NCBI GenBank assembly: GCA_029204225.1
Contig: CM055102.1
Coordinates: 35,084,585-35,148,584, forward strand
Source of the DNA: Diphasiastrum complanatum
Taxonomy: Eukaryota > Streptophyta > Lycopodiopsida > Lycopodiales > Lycopodiaceae
Length of the DNA stretch: 64,000 bases
Direction of reading: 5' to 3'
Shown: positions 9,397 to 23,060 of the stretch, one piece after another
Numbering within the stretch: the stretch's first letter is position 1
Layout: each line of letters opens with the position of its first letter
Notes under the pieces: model-generated
What the model was told of the DNA's origin: nothing
Databases searched by the model: none
The model's input: only the letters and a program-made list of their open reading frames with translations
Position numbers and translations under genes: made by a program

Positions 9397-10137
9397 GAAA
9401 AATTCGCAAGAGCTTCGCTAGCACAAGTGAGGAATGAATCGAATTCAGCCAACTTATAGGTGAATTTGGTGGGTCCATTATTCTGAATAGTAGTTTGGCA
9501 GATCAGTTCTGAACAAAAATTTGCAGGCATGTGCAGTATTGTCAAAATAGGCTATAAAAATCTTGACGAAGGTTTCTAGGGATCTGAACCTATCAGGCGA
9601 ACGTTTTCCAAGGCTGGCGAAGGATGAACCTTCGCCTAGGAGGATCCTTCGCCCAGGTACTATCATAAATGCATTTTTTCACAATTTGAACCTATGGACA
9701 ACCTAATTTTGACATTTTAAGATCATCTAGCAGGTCGGCGAAGGTTCATAATGAGGTTATGATGCTCGGTGAACGTTCCCAAAATGGCATATTGTTGAAC
9801 ATTCGCCTGACTCAAAAATTGGATTTTCTCTTGTCAGAAACCTTCGCCCACCTCAGTTTAGATAAATCAAGGACGGATGTACAGTCTGAGAGCTCAGCGA
9901 AGGTTTCTGGTACTGTATTAGGCCAAATATGTCCAAATCAGTGATTTTCTAAGTCATTGTCCATTAAAAGTACTGTGCTTCCTTTTTCTTATGCTGATGA
10001 CTTCCTGACTTTTGCTCATCAGTCTTTCCTTATTTTTTGTTTTTTTTTTCTTTAACTGTCTTTTTCAAAAAACTCAGCAAATTAAATACTGAAAACAAAA
10101 AATTGAAAAACAAATAAAATTAAAAAATATATTGAGA
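9397..10137 (-). other. Spacer between Gypsy integrase and the accessory ORF, with recurrent CCTTCGCC motif
   Basis: No coding sequence. It has at least six copies of a short motif of the form GAACCTTCGCC or its complement (for example at about 9617-9655, 9733, 9841 and 9898). The same motif recurs in the non-coding parts of the Gypsy elements at 17,375-18,030 and 22,745-23,200. An AT-rich, T-tract region runs from 10,020 to 10,130. Confidence 0.6.
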
Positions 10138-11469
10138 TCAGGCTTGCTGAACTGGTGGAGCAGGCTGCCAAAACTTGCGTAATCGACTGCCATTTACTGG
10201 AGTATCAAATCGTTTTCCATCCAAGTGCTCAAGAATTATTGCGCCATAGTTCAGGATTTCCTTCATTTTATACGGGCCTTCACTGGTAAACTTCAACTTA
10301 CCCTTGATCAGCTTGGTTTTGTACATCAATGCAAGATCTCTTGCGTTCAGATCTCTTTTGTGCAATTGACGATCGTGCCATGCCTTGCGGCGGGCTTTCT
10401 CTGCTGCTAAGGCATGAACTGCCATCAATCGGGTTTCACATAATTTCATAATTTGTGCAACGCTTCATGACGAAGTTGTAAAGACATATTATCATTCAAT
10501 CGTTCTGTGGCTGCTATGCATAAAGATGGGATTAAAAATTCAATTGACATAACAGCATCTTGACCATAAACCAGTTGAAAAAGTGTTTGATTTGTACTAT
10601 TTTTGTAAGCGATTCTGAATGCCCATAATGCTGCATACAATTTATGTTCTCAATCGGACCGACTTGCTTCAACTGTCTTTGTCAAAATGGTGCAGAGAAT
10701 CTTATTGGAAGATTCAGCCTGGCCATTCCCTCTAGGATAGTAGGGAGTACTAAATCTGTGTATAACGAAAAAATCTTCCAGTAAACACTTTATTGTTTGA
10801 TTAACAAAGTGTGTACCTCTGTTATTGACAATTTCGATGGGACATCCAACTCTGATTATAATATTTTCATATGGAAACTTGGCTGTAGATTTTGCATCAT
10901 CCACTTTGACAGCTTTGGCTTCAACCCACTTGGTTATATAATCAGTTGCGGCGATAATGTATCGGGCCTGAGATCCTTGCGCGGCAAGATGAATAGGACC
11001 AACATAATCCAGTCCCCATTTTTCAAACAGTGCTTGTGATAAAACCAGATGCAAGGGTTCATAATTCTGTCGAGTAGGCCGTCGTGCTCGCTGGCAAATA
11101 TCACATGTCTGAATAAAATTTGCTGTGTCCTTATGAAACGTAGGCCACCAACAACCGGATTGCAAAAGTTTTCGAACAGTAAAATTTTGTAGAGAAGTGT
11201 CCTCCACCCATGCCATCATGTGAAAACATGATTAAATCTGGTACTTCATGTGGTAAAACACACCTTCGTAAAATATTATCTGATCCACGATGATACAATT
11301 GTCTTGCAATTAATTGATAAGGTTGAGCCTTAAGAATCGATTGTCTCTTCTGTACTTTTGTCAAAGAGTCATTCGGTTGTCCTAGCATCAGGTACTCAAC
11401 AATATCTGCCGCCCACTCAGGTACTGCTTCAACATAGAACAACGCAACATCTGGCAGTTCATCATCCAC
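10138..11469 (-). pseudogene. Gypsy integrase (decayed)
   Basis: Integrase inserts retroelement cDNA into chromosomes. Consecutive minus-strand frames (11469-11131, 11219-10650, 10640-10446, 10449-10138) give the zinc-binding region (LPHEVP, HDGMGGGH, then CDICQRARR), the core (WGLDYVGPIH; IVNNRGTHF; STPYYPRGNGQAESSNK) and a C-terminal tail. The second catalytic position reads N-N-R-G where the family normally has D-R/N-G, so one catalytic Asp is replaced by Asn in addition to several frameshifts. The tail (PVNGSRLRKFW) resembles the usual end of plant Gypsy integrases. No chromodomain is seen. Confidence 0.9.
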
Positions 11470-11496
11470 TTCAGTATTAACTGGTGTGGATTCAAT

Positions 11497-12345
11497 TCAC
11501 GAAATGTGATCGGCTAGATAATGTTGCTTTCCCTTTCGAACCACAATCCGAAAGTCAAATTCAGTCAATAATAATAACCATCTTGCAATACGTCCAGTAT
11601 TGTATGTCTTGTTTATCAAGTAAAGTAACGGTTGATGATCCGTATAAAATGCAAAGTGCGTTTCCATGAGGTAGTGACAAAATTTTCGAATCGAAAAAAT
11701 CATGGCTATCGCTTCACGTTCTGTTGCTGAATAATTCTTTTCTAGATCTGTAAGCTGTCTGCTTGCAAATCGTATAGGATAATCCTTCTTATAGTCACCT
11801 GGCTACGTCAAAACTGATCCAATGGAGTATTTTGAGGCATCCGTATGAACATGAAATTCTATCGACCAATATGGAGAACGCAGTATTGGTGCTGAAGTTA
11901 ATGCTTTTTTATACTTTTCAAAGGCTTCTAATGCCTCTACTGTCCAAATAGGAACAATAGTTAGTTTGTATATAGGTCGTGCTAAATCCACAAAGAAGAT
12001 AATAATAATTCGATAGTAGCTCGCATGACCCATAAACACATAAACTCCTCGAATTGTTGCTGGCGGTGGCAATTCCACAATAACTTTGATCTTAGAATAA
12101 TCTGTGGCAATACCATGTCTTGATATCACATGTCCAAGCACAACTCCGTGCGAAACCCATATCTGGCATTTTTTCAGATTTAGAGAAATCTGATATTTGC
12201 GGCATCTTTCAAATACTTTCTCCAATCGATCTAGGTGGTCTTTATCTGTACTATGAACTCCCAAGTCGTCCAAGTAAATTTCAAGGAATTTTTGCAGATA
12301 ATCTTTAAAAGCAAATTGCATTACTCTTTGGAATGATCTTTATTC
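11497..12345 (-). pseudogene. Gypsy reverse transcriptase C-terminal half and RNase H (truncated)
   Basis: Reverse transcriptase copies element RNA and RNase H degrades the template. From 12345 leftwards the frame reads SFQRVMQ, then the catalytic IYLDDLGVHS (Y-L-D-D box), then the RT connection region (GHVISRHGIATD). RNase H follows with FHVHTDASKYSIGSVL at about 11,850 and the FYTDHQPLLYLINK segment at about 11,645. The first RT blocks are missing because the plus-strand Copia LTR begins at about 12,350-12,366 and truncates the gene. There is a stop and frame change between 11,803 and 11,703. Neighbours downstream are integrase and then the accessory ORF. Confidence 0.9.
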
Positions 12346-12365
12346 TCAGCCTACTGTCCGTACTC

Positions 12366-12565
12366 TGACAGGTTTTCACACGTGTGAAACTAGCAAGTAC
12401 AAGTTTTGATCAATAATGATTGTTCTTGTTAGATTTATTCATCTAGATTTGATCTAAATGCTATCTAATCTTGTGTAGATTGATAGGTTGATCTAATCTA
12501 ACATCCAATCACACTTGTGAATCTGATTCAGATCTATTCTTGGTCCATTTTGTTGTACTTTGACA
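12366..12565 (+). repeat. Copia 5' LTR (left boundary uncertain)
   Basis: The right end is fixed by the PBS at 12,566. A TGACAGG near 12,366 is a possible LTR start, but without the second LTR the left boundary is not proven. At about 200 bp it may be a 5'-truncated LTR. It contains the palindrome ttcacacgtgtgaa, which also occurs in modified form in the 38-44 kb Copia LTR. Confidence 0.5.
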
Positions 12566-12577
12566 TGGTATCAGAGC
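12566..12577 (+). other. Primer-binding site, initiator tRNA-Met type
   Basis: TGGTATCAGAGC, directly after the LTR end CA. Confidence 0.9.
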
Positions 12578-13149
12578 CAAGTACAAGTGCATTTAAGACA
12601 TTGATCTAAAACTATTCCCAGGCAGGTTTTTGAAAACAAGCTAATATTGAGGTAGCGAGTTGAAATGGATAGCTAGAAAATATTTGTACCAAATCTTGCT
12701 GTGGGCTAAAGGTATATCTTCCACATGTTTGGGACTGTACATAACCTGTTTTGAACAGTATTTTTTATTTTGGTGCAATTTGAACTTCATACACCCAATG
12801 TGAGTCAATTTAGTGCATTTTTCAAGCTTTCACTTGCATTGTTTCTATTCCATTGATTTGTTTTTGGTTTAGATCAATCATATAGGTGAATTAGAGCTTG
12901 TTTACAATACATTGAAGTTTGATTCTCTGTTTTTTTTAGTGTACCTTGAAGTTGAGAGAGATTGAGTGCTATAAACCAAAGATTAAGGAGTGAATTTGCA
13001 AAGTTGAGATTGTAATCTATAGATCCATCATTCTAGATTTGTTCTAAAGTGGTAGGGTCAGGTCTAAAAGCTTGTTGATTACTAGAAGACACTATAGGTT
13101 TAGATCTCTAAGTGAAACCATCTAAGTTTCAAGTGCATTTACACTAATA

Positions 13150-14270
13150 ATGGCATCAATGGGTGGCTTCTTACTTGAAGCTAGTGAAAGGCTTTCATCA
13201 ACTAATTATGCCATTTGGAAAGTTCGAATGGAGTCATTATTTGTACTTCATGATTTGTATGACATTGTTCTTGGTGTGGAAGAAGAACCTCAAGTAGCTC
13301 AAGAATTAGTAAAGTACAAGAAGAGATTTAGGTTGTCATTACATTGCTTGAAAATGAATGTAAGTAATGACTTGTTGAAAGAGATCTCATCTTGTAGCAC
13401 ATCCAAAGAGGCATGAGATTCACTAAAATCTATTTATGAATCCAAAAACACTTCAAGAATACTCATGCTAAGAAATCAAATACTTCAAAGCATGAAAGGA
13501 AGTAATGAAAGTGCCCAAGATTATGTTCTTAGGATCAAATCTTTGAATATTGAGTGATCTTTTATTAGTGACAAGATTCAAGACAATGAGCTAGTTCAAA
13601 TCATCTTGAATGGATTAGGAAATGAGTATTCTAATCTAGTTCAAACATTTGCTATTCAAGATCAACTTCCTACTATTGAAAAACTTTATAGTGTGCTAGT
13701 TTCTGAGGACAGTATGATGATTCAGATCAAGAATAGGATTGGTTCTCTTTATTTGATTGATGGTGATGAGAAAGCTAACTTTTCTTTGAAACCAAGAAGA
13801 AGAAGGTTCCATCCAAGAAGACCCAAGATGTGGAGGTCGAGAACAAGGATGGAGCTTCAAATTCAAGGCAAGAGTAAGAAGGACAAGAAGAAGCTTAAGT
13901 GTTTTTTCTGTGATAAGAAAGGACACTTTGCATCCGAGTGTTACAAGAAGAAGAATGCCCAAGAGAAGGACAACCATGGCAACCTTGTGCTTGAGGAGGA
14001 GTATGAATACAACTTATCTTTGATGGCTTCCTTAACACAAACATCTAATCACAACACATGGTGGATTGATAGTGGGGCTAGTTCCCACATGACTCACCAA
14101 AAAGACTAGTTTTCTACCTTACTTTCTTACAATAACTCTAAGAAGTTTATCTTCACTGCAAGTGATCAAGAATGTGAGATTGTAGGAATTGGATCCATTC
14201 CATTATGTCTTGGATCATCTAAGAAAGTAGATCTATACAATGTTCTTTATGTACCTTCTACTACAAAGAG
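13150..14270 (+). pseudogene. Copia gag-protease (broken)
   Basis: Gag packages element RNA and protease matures the polyprotein. The ATG at 13,150 begins MASMGGFLLEASERL, and the gag fold continues through NGLGNEYSNLVQ. In-frame stops are at about 13,414 (tga, expected Trp) and 13,555. The CX2CX4HX4C zinc knuckle CFFCDKKGHFASEC is at about 13,900-13,940 within a Lys-rich stretch. The protease active site WWIDSGASSHM lies at about 14,062-14,092, followed by a TAG at 14,107. The frame is otherwise maintained, so damage is mostly single substitutions. Confidence 0.9.
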
Positions 14271-14271
14271 C

Positions 14272-14778
14272 TTGTTAAGTGTTGGTCAACTTATGGATAG
14301 TGGATTAGATGTTCATTTCAAGCATGGAGCATGTTCCATTTTGACGAATGATAAATGTATTGCTAATGGCTTTAAGCAAGGAAGGTTATTTAAGTTGGAT
14401 GCTAATGTGATAGTTGGAAGTGTTAATATGGCAAGGGAGGAGCTCTCTCAAGTGGAGCTATGGCACAAGAGGTTAGGCCATCCTAACTACAAAGCTATGG
14501 AGATCATGGTGAACAAAGAGCTAGCAATTGGACTTCCCAAAGCCATATCCAAGTGTGGCAAGCTTTGTGAATCTTGTGGACTCTCCAAGTCTCATAAGCA
14601 ACCTTTCAAGAGATCTTTGACAAGATCTAACTCTCCTCTTGATCTCATTCACTCAGATGTTCACTCTTTTTCACAAGAATCTAATGGTGGAGCTCTTATG
14701 TATGTCACTTTTATTGATGATAAATCAAGATACTCTTGGATTCATTGTATGGCAAAAAGCCAAATCTCAGTGATTTGA
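14272..14778 (+). pseudogene. Copia GAG-pre-integrase and truncated integrase
   Basis: It has the pre-integrase signature LSVGQLMDSGLDV, the HHCC zinc site (WHKRLGHPNY, CESCGLSKSH) and the first catalytic Asp in IHSDVHS with FIDDKSRYSW. The sequence then jumps at about 14,760 straight to the post-integrase KKPNLSDLKIFG segment. By comparison with the 38-44 kb copy about 120 residues are missing, including the second Asp and the Glu of the DDE triad. Confidence 0.9.
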
Positions 14779-16503
14779 AAATTTTTGGATGTACTTGTTA
14801 TGTACACATTCCTTTAGAAGTAAGGAAAAAGGAAGATGCTACTTCATTTAAAGGCATCTTTGTTGGTTATAGTGAAAATAGTAAAGCATATAGGATATTT
14901 GATCCTATCACCAAGAAAGTTGTTGTAGGTAGAGATGTACTTTTTGATGAATCTCTCAATGGCAAAGAGAAGGTACTTTCCAACAACTCTCATCCTATCA
15001 GTGATCATGCTATGGCCGAGGAGGAGCTTCAAGGAGTTGAAGACCAAGAGGATCTTGCTCAAGATCCAAAGGTGCCAAGAATATCAACAAGAGTGAGGGC
15101 CGAGCCATCAAGACTCACTTATAGTGACAAAGGAAAGCAAAGGGAAGATTCTCAACTACACACCTCTTATTCTTTCTTGACTACTATGCTTGAAGAAGCA
15201 ACATGTTTTGAAGAAGCAATTAAGTCTCAAAGTTGGAAGGATGCTATGCAAGTAGAGTTTGATGCTTTGTTGGAAAGTCAAACTTGGGATTAATCTACCT
15301 TATGGAAAGAAGCCTCTTACTTGTAAATGGATATATAGATTGAAGTATAATCAAGATGGTTCCATTCAGAAGTATAAAGCAAGACTTGTAGCAAAAAGTT
15401 TTTTACAAGTCAAAGGCATAGATTATGATGAAACCTTTGCTCCTGTTGCAAAGCTTGTAACCATTAGATTGATCATATGCCTTGCTAATTCTTTCAAGTG
15501 GGAGCTCTTTCAACTTGATGTGACAAATGCTTTTTGGAATGGATTTTTGGAGGAGGAAATTTACATGTGCCAACCCGAGGGCTTCATCAAAGATGGAGAA
15601 GAAGACAAAGTTTGCTTTTTAAAGAAGAGTCTTTATGGGCTCAAGCAAGCACCTAGAGCTTGGTACTCTAGGTTGCATTCTTATCTTATTTCCATTGGAT
15701 TTGTTGTAAGTTCTTATGAACCATCATTGTACTACAAATGTAATGATGGAAAAATCATCATTTTGGTTTTATATGTTGATGATATGATTCTCACAGGAAA
15801 TGATCATGATGGCATTAAAGATGTAAAAATTTTCTTGTCTAGTGAGTTTAAAATGGTATATCTAGGACTTCTAAAGGTCATACTTGGAATAGAAGCTACT
15901 AGATGCAATGATTTTACTCTCATATGTCAATCTAAGTATGCTAGATCCATCTTAGAAAAGTTTGGCATGAAAGATTGTAAAGGAATTGAAACTCCCATGG
16001 AACTAAATGTAAAAGTTTCTAAGGAAAGTGATGAAGCATCCTTTAAAGAAATCACTACCTATAGAAAACTTATTGGTTCCTTGATCTATTTGACCATCAC
16101 TGGACCAGATCTTAGCTTTTGTGTTGACAAATTGAGTCAATATATGCAAAGTCCACTAATATGTCATTGGAAGAGTGCCAAAAGAGTGTTAAGGTACATC
16201 TCGGCTACTAGAAACTTTGGCATAGTATATCAAGGGACTAATATTTGTTTGAGAGCATACTAGATTTTGCAGGTGACAAAGTGGATAGAAGATCCACAAG
16301 TGTCTTTGCTACATTCCTATGTGGAGGAGTCATATCTTGGCTTTCCAAAAAGCAAGATACTATCTCACTTTCATCAACCGAATCCAAGTATAAAGCTATG
16401 GCAATAACAACAAAGGAGAACCTATGGCTAAGAAGACTATTGGAGGAGCTTCAAGTGATCAAGGCTGAAGATATTCCATGCATTTATTGTGACAATCAAG
16501 CAG
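14779..16503 (+). pseudogene. Copia reverse transcriptase-RNase H (truncated)
   Basis: The post-integrase linker (FKGIFVGYSENSKAYRIF) is followed by RT from about 15,310: CKWIYRLKYNQDGS, QLDVTNAF, LYGLKQAPRAWY and the catalytic VLYVDDMILTG at about 15,770. RNase H blocks are SWLSKKQDTISLSSTESKY and CDNQAA. Breaks include a frame change near 15,290 and a stop at 16,261-16,263. The protein stops at CDNQAA where the Gypsy LTR-A starts, so the RNase H end, PPT and 3' LTR are lost. Confidence 0.92.
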
Positions 16504-16504
16504 C

Positions 16505-17041
16505 TTTTTTAAATTTGAATAAAAAGAGAGGCAAGACTGGACCAATAGGATTCAGAGGCCAGGGTCCTCCTCTCTACTATAAGAAGGGACCAACTCAAGT
16601 TCCTACACATGTTCATTTTCTCATTTCAATAAAGCAGATTGGTTCTCTTCAGAAATGGATTGATGAATGTCCTTGCTCTCTATCACTTTTCCTCCAATCT
16701 CTCATGCTTGTTTGGATTTTCGCTAATTGTTGGATCTGAGTGTTATTGAGATTGTATGTTATTATACTTTTTATGAGAGAGAAAGGGAGAGAGAGAAAGA
16801 GTAAGCTATCTCTGTTGTGGATGCGTAGTGTTAAGAGATTGTAGTGTTAAGAGATGTGTAGTGTTAATGAATAGGGTTAATGGATGTAGAGTTAGATGTG
16901 AATCCTCCATTCAGGTTGAAATCTGAACTAAACTATCACTCTCATGGGAACGAACCTACGTGTGACAACTAACTCTGTCTCTTTGATGCTAGATTGACTA
17001 GATCTTAAATTCAGGTTAGGCAAAGAAAGAAACCCACTCCA
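16505..17041 (+). repeat. Gypsy copy G1, LTR-A (5' LTR, 5'-truncated)
   Basis: The block is nearly identical to LTR-B (25,308-25,589 continued at 30,052-30,304). It has AT-rich start aaatttgaataaaaagag, GA-rich middle, gtgtagtgttaa repeats and the end cccactcca before a tRNA-Asp PBS. Compared with LTR-B it lacks the first ~190 bp and is fused directly to Copia RNase H, so its left end is a deletion or recombination junction. The segment actataagaag near 16,577 might include a TATA-like element. Confidence 0.85.
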
Positions 17042-17045
17042 ATTT

Positions 17046-17063
17046 TGGTGCCATTGCCGGGGA
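17046..17063 (+). other. Primer-binding site, tRNA-Asp type (Athila/Tat style)
   Basis: TGGTGCCATTGCCGGGGA, one or two changes from the TGGCGCCGTTGCCGGGGA that plant Athila/Tat Gypsy elements use to pair with tRNA-Asp. It fixes the orientation (+) and lineage of copy G1. Confidence 0.85.
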
Positions 17064-19324
<2,261 letters not shown>

Positions 19325-21110
19325 TCAGATAACCTTGTTCATTGACAATTGGGTAGTCGAGGCATTCCGAGGATCCCAAGATAAATCTTGCTGATATAAT
19401 GGATCTTCATAGATCGGCGCAACTGGTCCCAATGTCGTAGATTCTCCCAAATCATAATGTGGATATGATGTATTTGCTTGATGCTCTTGTCTGTCCAGGT
19501 ATTCGAAGTATGCATCATCCTGACGACTTTCCTCAGCAGTCAATATCATAGATTTAGGACAAGGCTTTATCATTTTAGGTTTTTGTTCTTGCCGTACAAT
19601 TGGCCATTTTGGGCTTGGATTCTCTAGATTTGGCCTTTGAAGAGCGAATTGGCGTTGATTTGGGGGTCTGTTGAATTGTGGAACAATTAGACTTTGGTTG
19701 AATCTTGCTCGTTGAGGGACAACCATCAACTTTAGTCTTCTCTTGGTCATTGCACTTTCCCGTTGAAGGCTGTGTGATGACACTTTTTCTTGGATCTTCT
19801 CTGAATTGCCTTCAAGTTGCCCTGTTGACACTAGTCCCCTTTGTAATTCATCACTAAGAATTCTTCGCATTGAGTGCAAAAAAAGCCCTGACAGAATTTG
19901 CTGGAGTTCCTCGATTGCCCATGTCTTGATTTCCTTGACAGTCGTGGGCTTGATAAATTCTACCATCTTTGTTTTCTGTGATGGTTCTACTTGTTTGCCC
20001 GAGGATCTTTGTGTACCTTGGGACTTTTGTCAGATTTTCTTCTTCGTCACTCGCTTCATAACCGAGTGGCACTAAGATTTTTCTTTTGTGGTACGTTCGA
20101 GGTGGAAGGGTTACCACAGGTGCATGTCGGTCTACATAGGCCAAATGCCTCCTAGCTATTTGTGAATTTCTCATCGGGCAATCTCGGCATGGATGATTAA
20201 CTCCGCACTGTGAACACGAGGGACCAAATGTTGACGGATCCCCTCGGTGTGGACATTCAGCACGTCGGTGTTTTCCTCCGCATCCATAGCACCTAACTGA
20301 GTGCAGTATGCCATCACCTCTAAGTTGATAGGCATACACCGGTAACAGATTCTCCTTAGGATCTTCCACAAAATAGACTGGTAGGCTGTTATGGTCCTCC
20401 ATTGAATTTGGTGACATGCAAGAGGATATAACCAAAACTTCTACCTTGCCACTGTTTTTTGAAGAAACTCGTGATTTAGATGGATCAATCTGACATCCAC
20501 CCTTCTGGTGAGCTCCTTGTTGGCTTGATTTTGCTTCTGACCGTTGAACTGCTGGATCTTGCTGTCGACAAGCCTGTTGCTCTGTATTTTGTCCTTTTAA
20601 CAAGCGCGGATTCTTGATTGGACACCTAGTACTTGGATGATCTCCAAAGTAGAAGGTACATTCATCCTTTTCAAGAAACTTAATAGAGCGAGCATAAGCT
20701 TGCTGACAGCTTAAAGTGCAAGGTTCTGGATCTTCCGCTGCACTTGTTCTGCTTGACCTTGTTGCACTTTGTTGCCTTGCATGGGGTTCCATTCTTGTTG
20801 GATCATTTCTCGTTGTTGACCTTTGTTCCTCTGATTCCCCATCTAGATAGGAAAAATGCTTCTTCTCGAGTGAGATTTCCATCTTGGCAGCATCCTTATA
20901 GAGTTGTACAGGTGACGCATAGGATGCTAATTCTGCCATACCAGATCTGATCGTTTTGGACAGTCCATCATAGTATTTTGCCATGACGATCTGTTCAGGA
21001 ATCGGTGGATTACAATCCTTCACTAAATGATAGATCCGATAGGTGTAGTCTCGGATTGTTTCAGCAGGGAACTTTTTAAATTTCGATAATCCTACAATGG
21101 CGGTCTCCAT
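19325..21110 (-). pseudogene. Gypsy gag, inverted copy, with double short zinc knuckle
   Basis: Gag is the structural protein that packages element RNA. The longest frame (21,110-19,854, 418 codons) begins METAIVGLSKFKKFP and includes TIRDYTYRIYHLV, typical of Retrotrans_gag. The true N-terminus lies upstream in another frame: QFTNQLATLQHSSAK is visible at about 21,160-21,115. Two cysteine knuckles, CYGCGGKHRRAEC and CSQCGVNHPCRDC, at about 20,290-20,175 both fit CX2CX3HX4C. At about 19,900-19,960 reading passes into a second frame that continues to 19,325. It is a copy related to gag in G1 and G3 but in inverted orientation. No protease or pol follows. Confidence 0.85.
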
Positions 21111-21180
21111 AGTTTAGCACTAGAATGTTGCAAAGTAGCTAGTTGGTGAATTGCTCAATGACTCTGGTGTTCCAACTTTT

Positions 21181-21600
21181 TTTTTTTTGAAGTGGAAGAA
21201 GAAAAAGAAGAGGAGAAAGAAATCAAGAAAAGATGGATCCGTATGGATGTGAACAGAAACATGAAATGGATTTAACAGATGACCGCAATGAAAGTTACAC
21301 TGTCAAGAGAATATGGAGATGGACAGAAGAGTGTGGACATAAGAGTGATGAATGGTTGGTATGGATGGTGGTGGAAACTGATTTTTCTTGGTACTGATCA
21401 ACTTGATCTGAGGTTCATTCACTTGGTTCAGTTCAGGGATGTTGGATCTTGATGGATATTGTGACTGCAACCTAGATTTGACAAGATCTGATTAGTTTCA
21501 GTTGGCTAATAGTGTGATTTTAGCCCCTTTTCTTGGTTCTTTGTGGTTTTTTTTTTTCTTCAAGATTTCTTCAGATCTGAGTGAATCTAACCTTCAAACT
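21181..21600. other. Leader-type non-coding sequence
   Basis: No gene. GA-rich with aagaag repeats at 21,180-21,230. It lies between the inverted gag and the tandem array, and could be the leader of either element. Confidence 0.4.
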
Positions 21601-21674
21601 TCCTATAGTAGCTGTATATGGACCATTTCTAGACAATGTGAGTTTTACAAGAGTTCTTGATGGGCAAATTTGTC

Positions 21675-23060
21675 AGGATCTTGAAAAAACTCAGTTTTTT
21701 GGCACTTTTGGCACTTTTTCTTAGATATTTCTAAATCTAACCATTGGATCTTCACAAGAATTTCACAATAGCCAGATTTTGGTTAGCTCTATCTAAAAAA
21801 CTCTTTGCGATGGTTACTTCCCAGCAGATCTCAAAAAATCATGATAAAAGTGCATTTTGTTGGGGTCTTTTTGTAAAATTTTAAGAATTTTTGAGAAAAA
21901 ACTCTTGCAGAATGGTATTCACTTGTATCTCAGTTAGATTTAGCTGCTCACGAAGCTGTGAGAGTTACTTCCTAAGAAAACTCAAAAAATCTTGAAAAAA
22001 GTGTATTTTTTTGTGGTTTTTTGCAAGATTTTAACATTTTCTAGGAATAAACCCTTGCAGACTAGTATGCACTTGTATCTCAGTCAGATTCAGCTGCTCA
22101 CCAAGCTGCAAGAGTTACTTCCCAAGGACACTCAAAAAATCTTGAAAAAAGTGCATTTTTTTGTGGATTTTTTGCAAAATTTTAAGATTTTCTAGGAAAA
22201 AACCCTCGCAGACTGGTATGCACTTGTATCTCAGTCAGATTTAGCTGCTCACCAAGCTGTGAGAGTGAATTCCCAAGGAAACTCAAAAAATCTTGAAGAA
22301 AGTGCATTTTTTTGTGGTGTTTTTGCAAAATTTTAAAATTTTCTGGGCACAAACCCTCACAGACTGATATGCACTTGTATCTCACTCAGATTAACCTGAT
22401 CACCAAGTTGTGAGAGTTAATTCCTAAGGAAACTCAAAAAATCTTGAAAAAAGTGCATTTTTTTGTGGATTTTTTGCAAAATTTTAAGATTTTCTAGGAA
22501 CAAACCCTTGCAGACTAGTATGCACTTGTATCTTAGTTAGATTTAGCTGCTCAGTATCCTGCAAGAGTTACTTCTCTAGGAAACTCAAAAAATCTTGAAA
22601 AAACTGCAATTTTTTGTGGTTTTTTGGCCAAATTTTGAGATTTTCTGGGAACTAATCTTTGTAGGCTGGTATGTGCTTGTATCTGAGTCAGATCCACTTG
22701 CTTACCAAGTTGCAAGAGTTACTTCCCAGAGAAACTAAAAAATTTGCTGTCTGAGAAGGTTCTAGGCCACTTTTTGCTCTTGGGAACCTTCACAAGGGCA
22801 CTTTTTTTGGGATCTAACTCTCGCAGACTTCTCTGTGTCCTTGTCTCAGTGAGATGGAACTTCAGAGAGCTCTGCAAAGGTTACTTCCCAAGGAAACTCA
22901 AAAATTTGTTGTTTGAGAAGGTTCTAGGCCATTTTTTGCTCTTGGGAACCTTCACAGGGGCACTTTTTTAGGGATCTAACTCTCGCAGACTTCTCTGTGT
23001 TCTGGTCTCAGTGAGATGGAACTTCAGAGAGCTATGCGAAGGTTAGTTTTGAGTTTTGAT
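21675..23060 (+). repeat. Array of ~151-bp tandem repeats, about nine units
   Basis: A ctcaaaaaat-type core recurs at 21,830, 21,981, 22,131, 22,282, 22,433, 22,584, 22,735 (as ctaaaaaat) and 22,897, with spacing 150-151 bp and then about 162. Each unit carries ccttgcagac, tgcacttgtatctcagtcag, a caccaagctg segment and agttacttccca. The last two units are a diverged, longer subtype with gaaggttctagg and ggaaccttcac. The array lies in the leader of G1 immediately upstream of its gag. It has no coding capacity and is not CRISPR-like, since there are no unique spacers. Confidence 0.92.

Larger units (their letters stand above)
12366..16503 (+). mobile_element. Damaged plus-strand Copia retrotransposon
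   Basis: It runs in order: partial 5' LTR, PBS, gag, zinc knuckle, protease, part of integrase, reverse transcriptase, RNase H. The proteins are closely related to those of the intact Copia at 38-44 kb (for example SERLSSTNY against SERLTTSNY), so both belong to one broader lineage. It has scattered stops and an internal deletion of the integrase core. There is no 3' LTR: RNase H is cut at 16,503, where a Gypsy LTR begins. Confidence 0.9.

Noticed and set aside
21675-23060. CRISPR-like array
   Set aside because: The whole ~151-bp unit is repeated without unique spacers, and the context is a plant retrotransposon leader.
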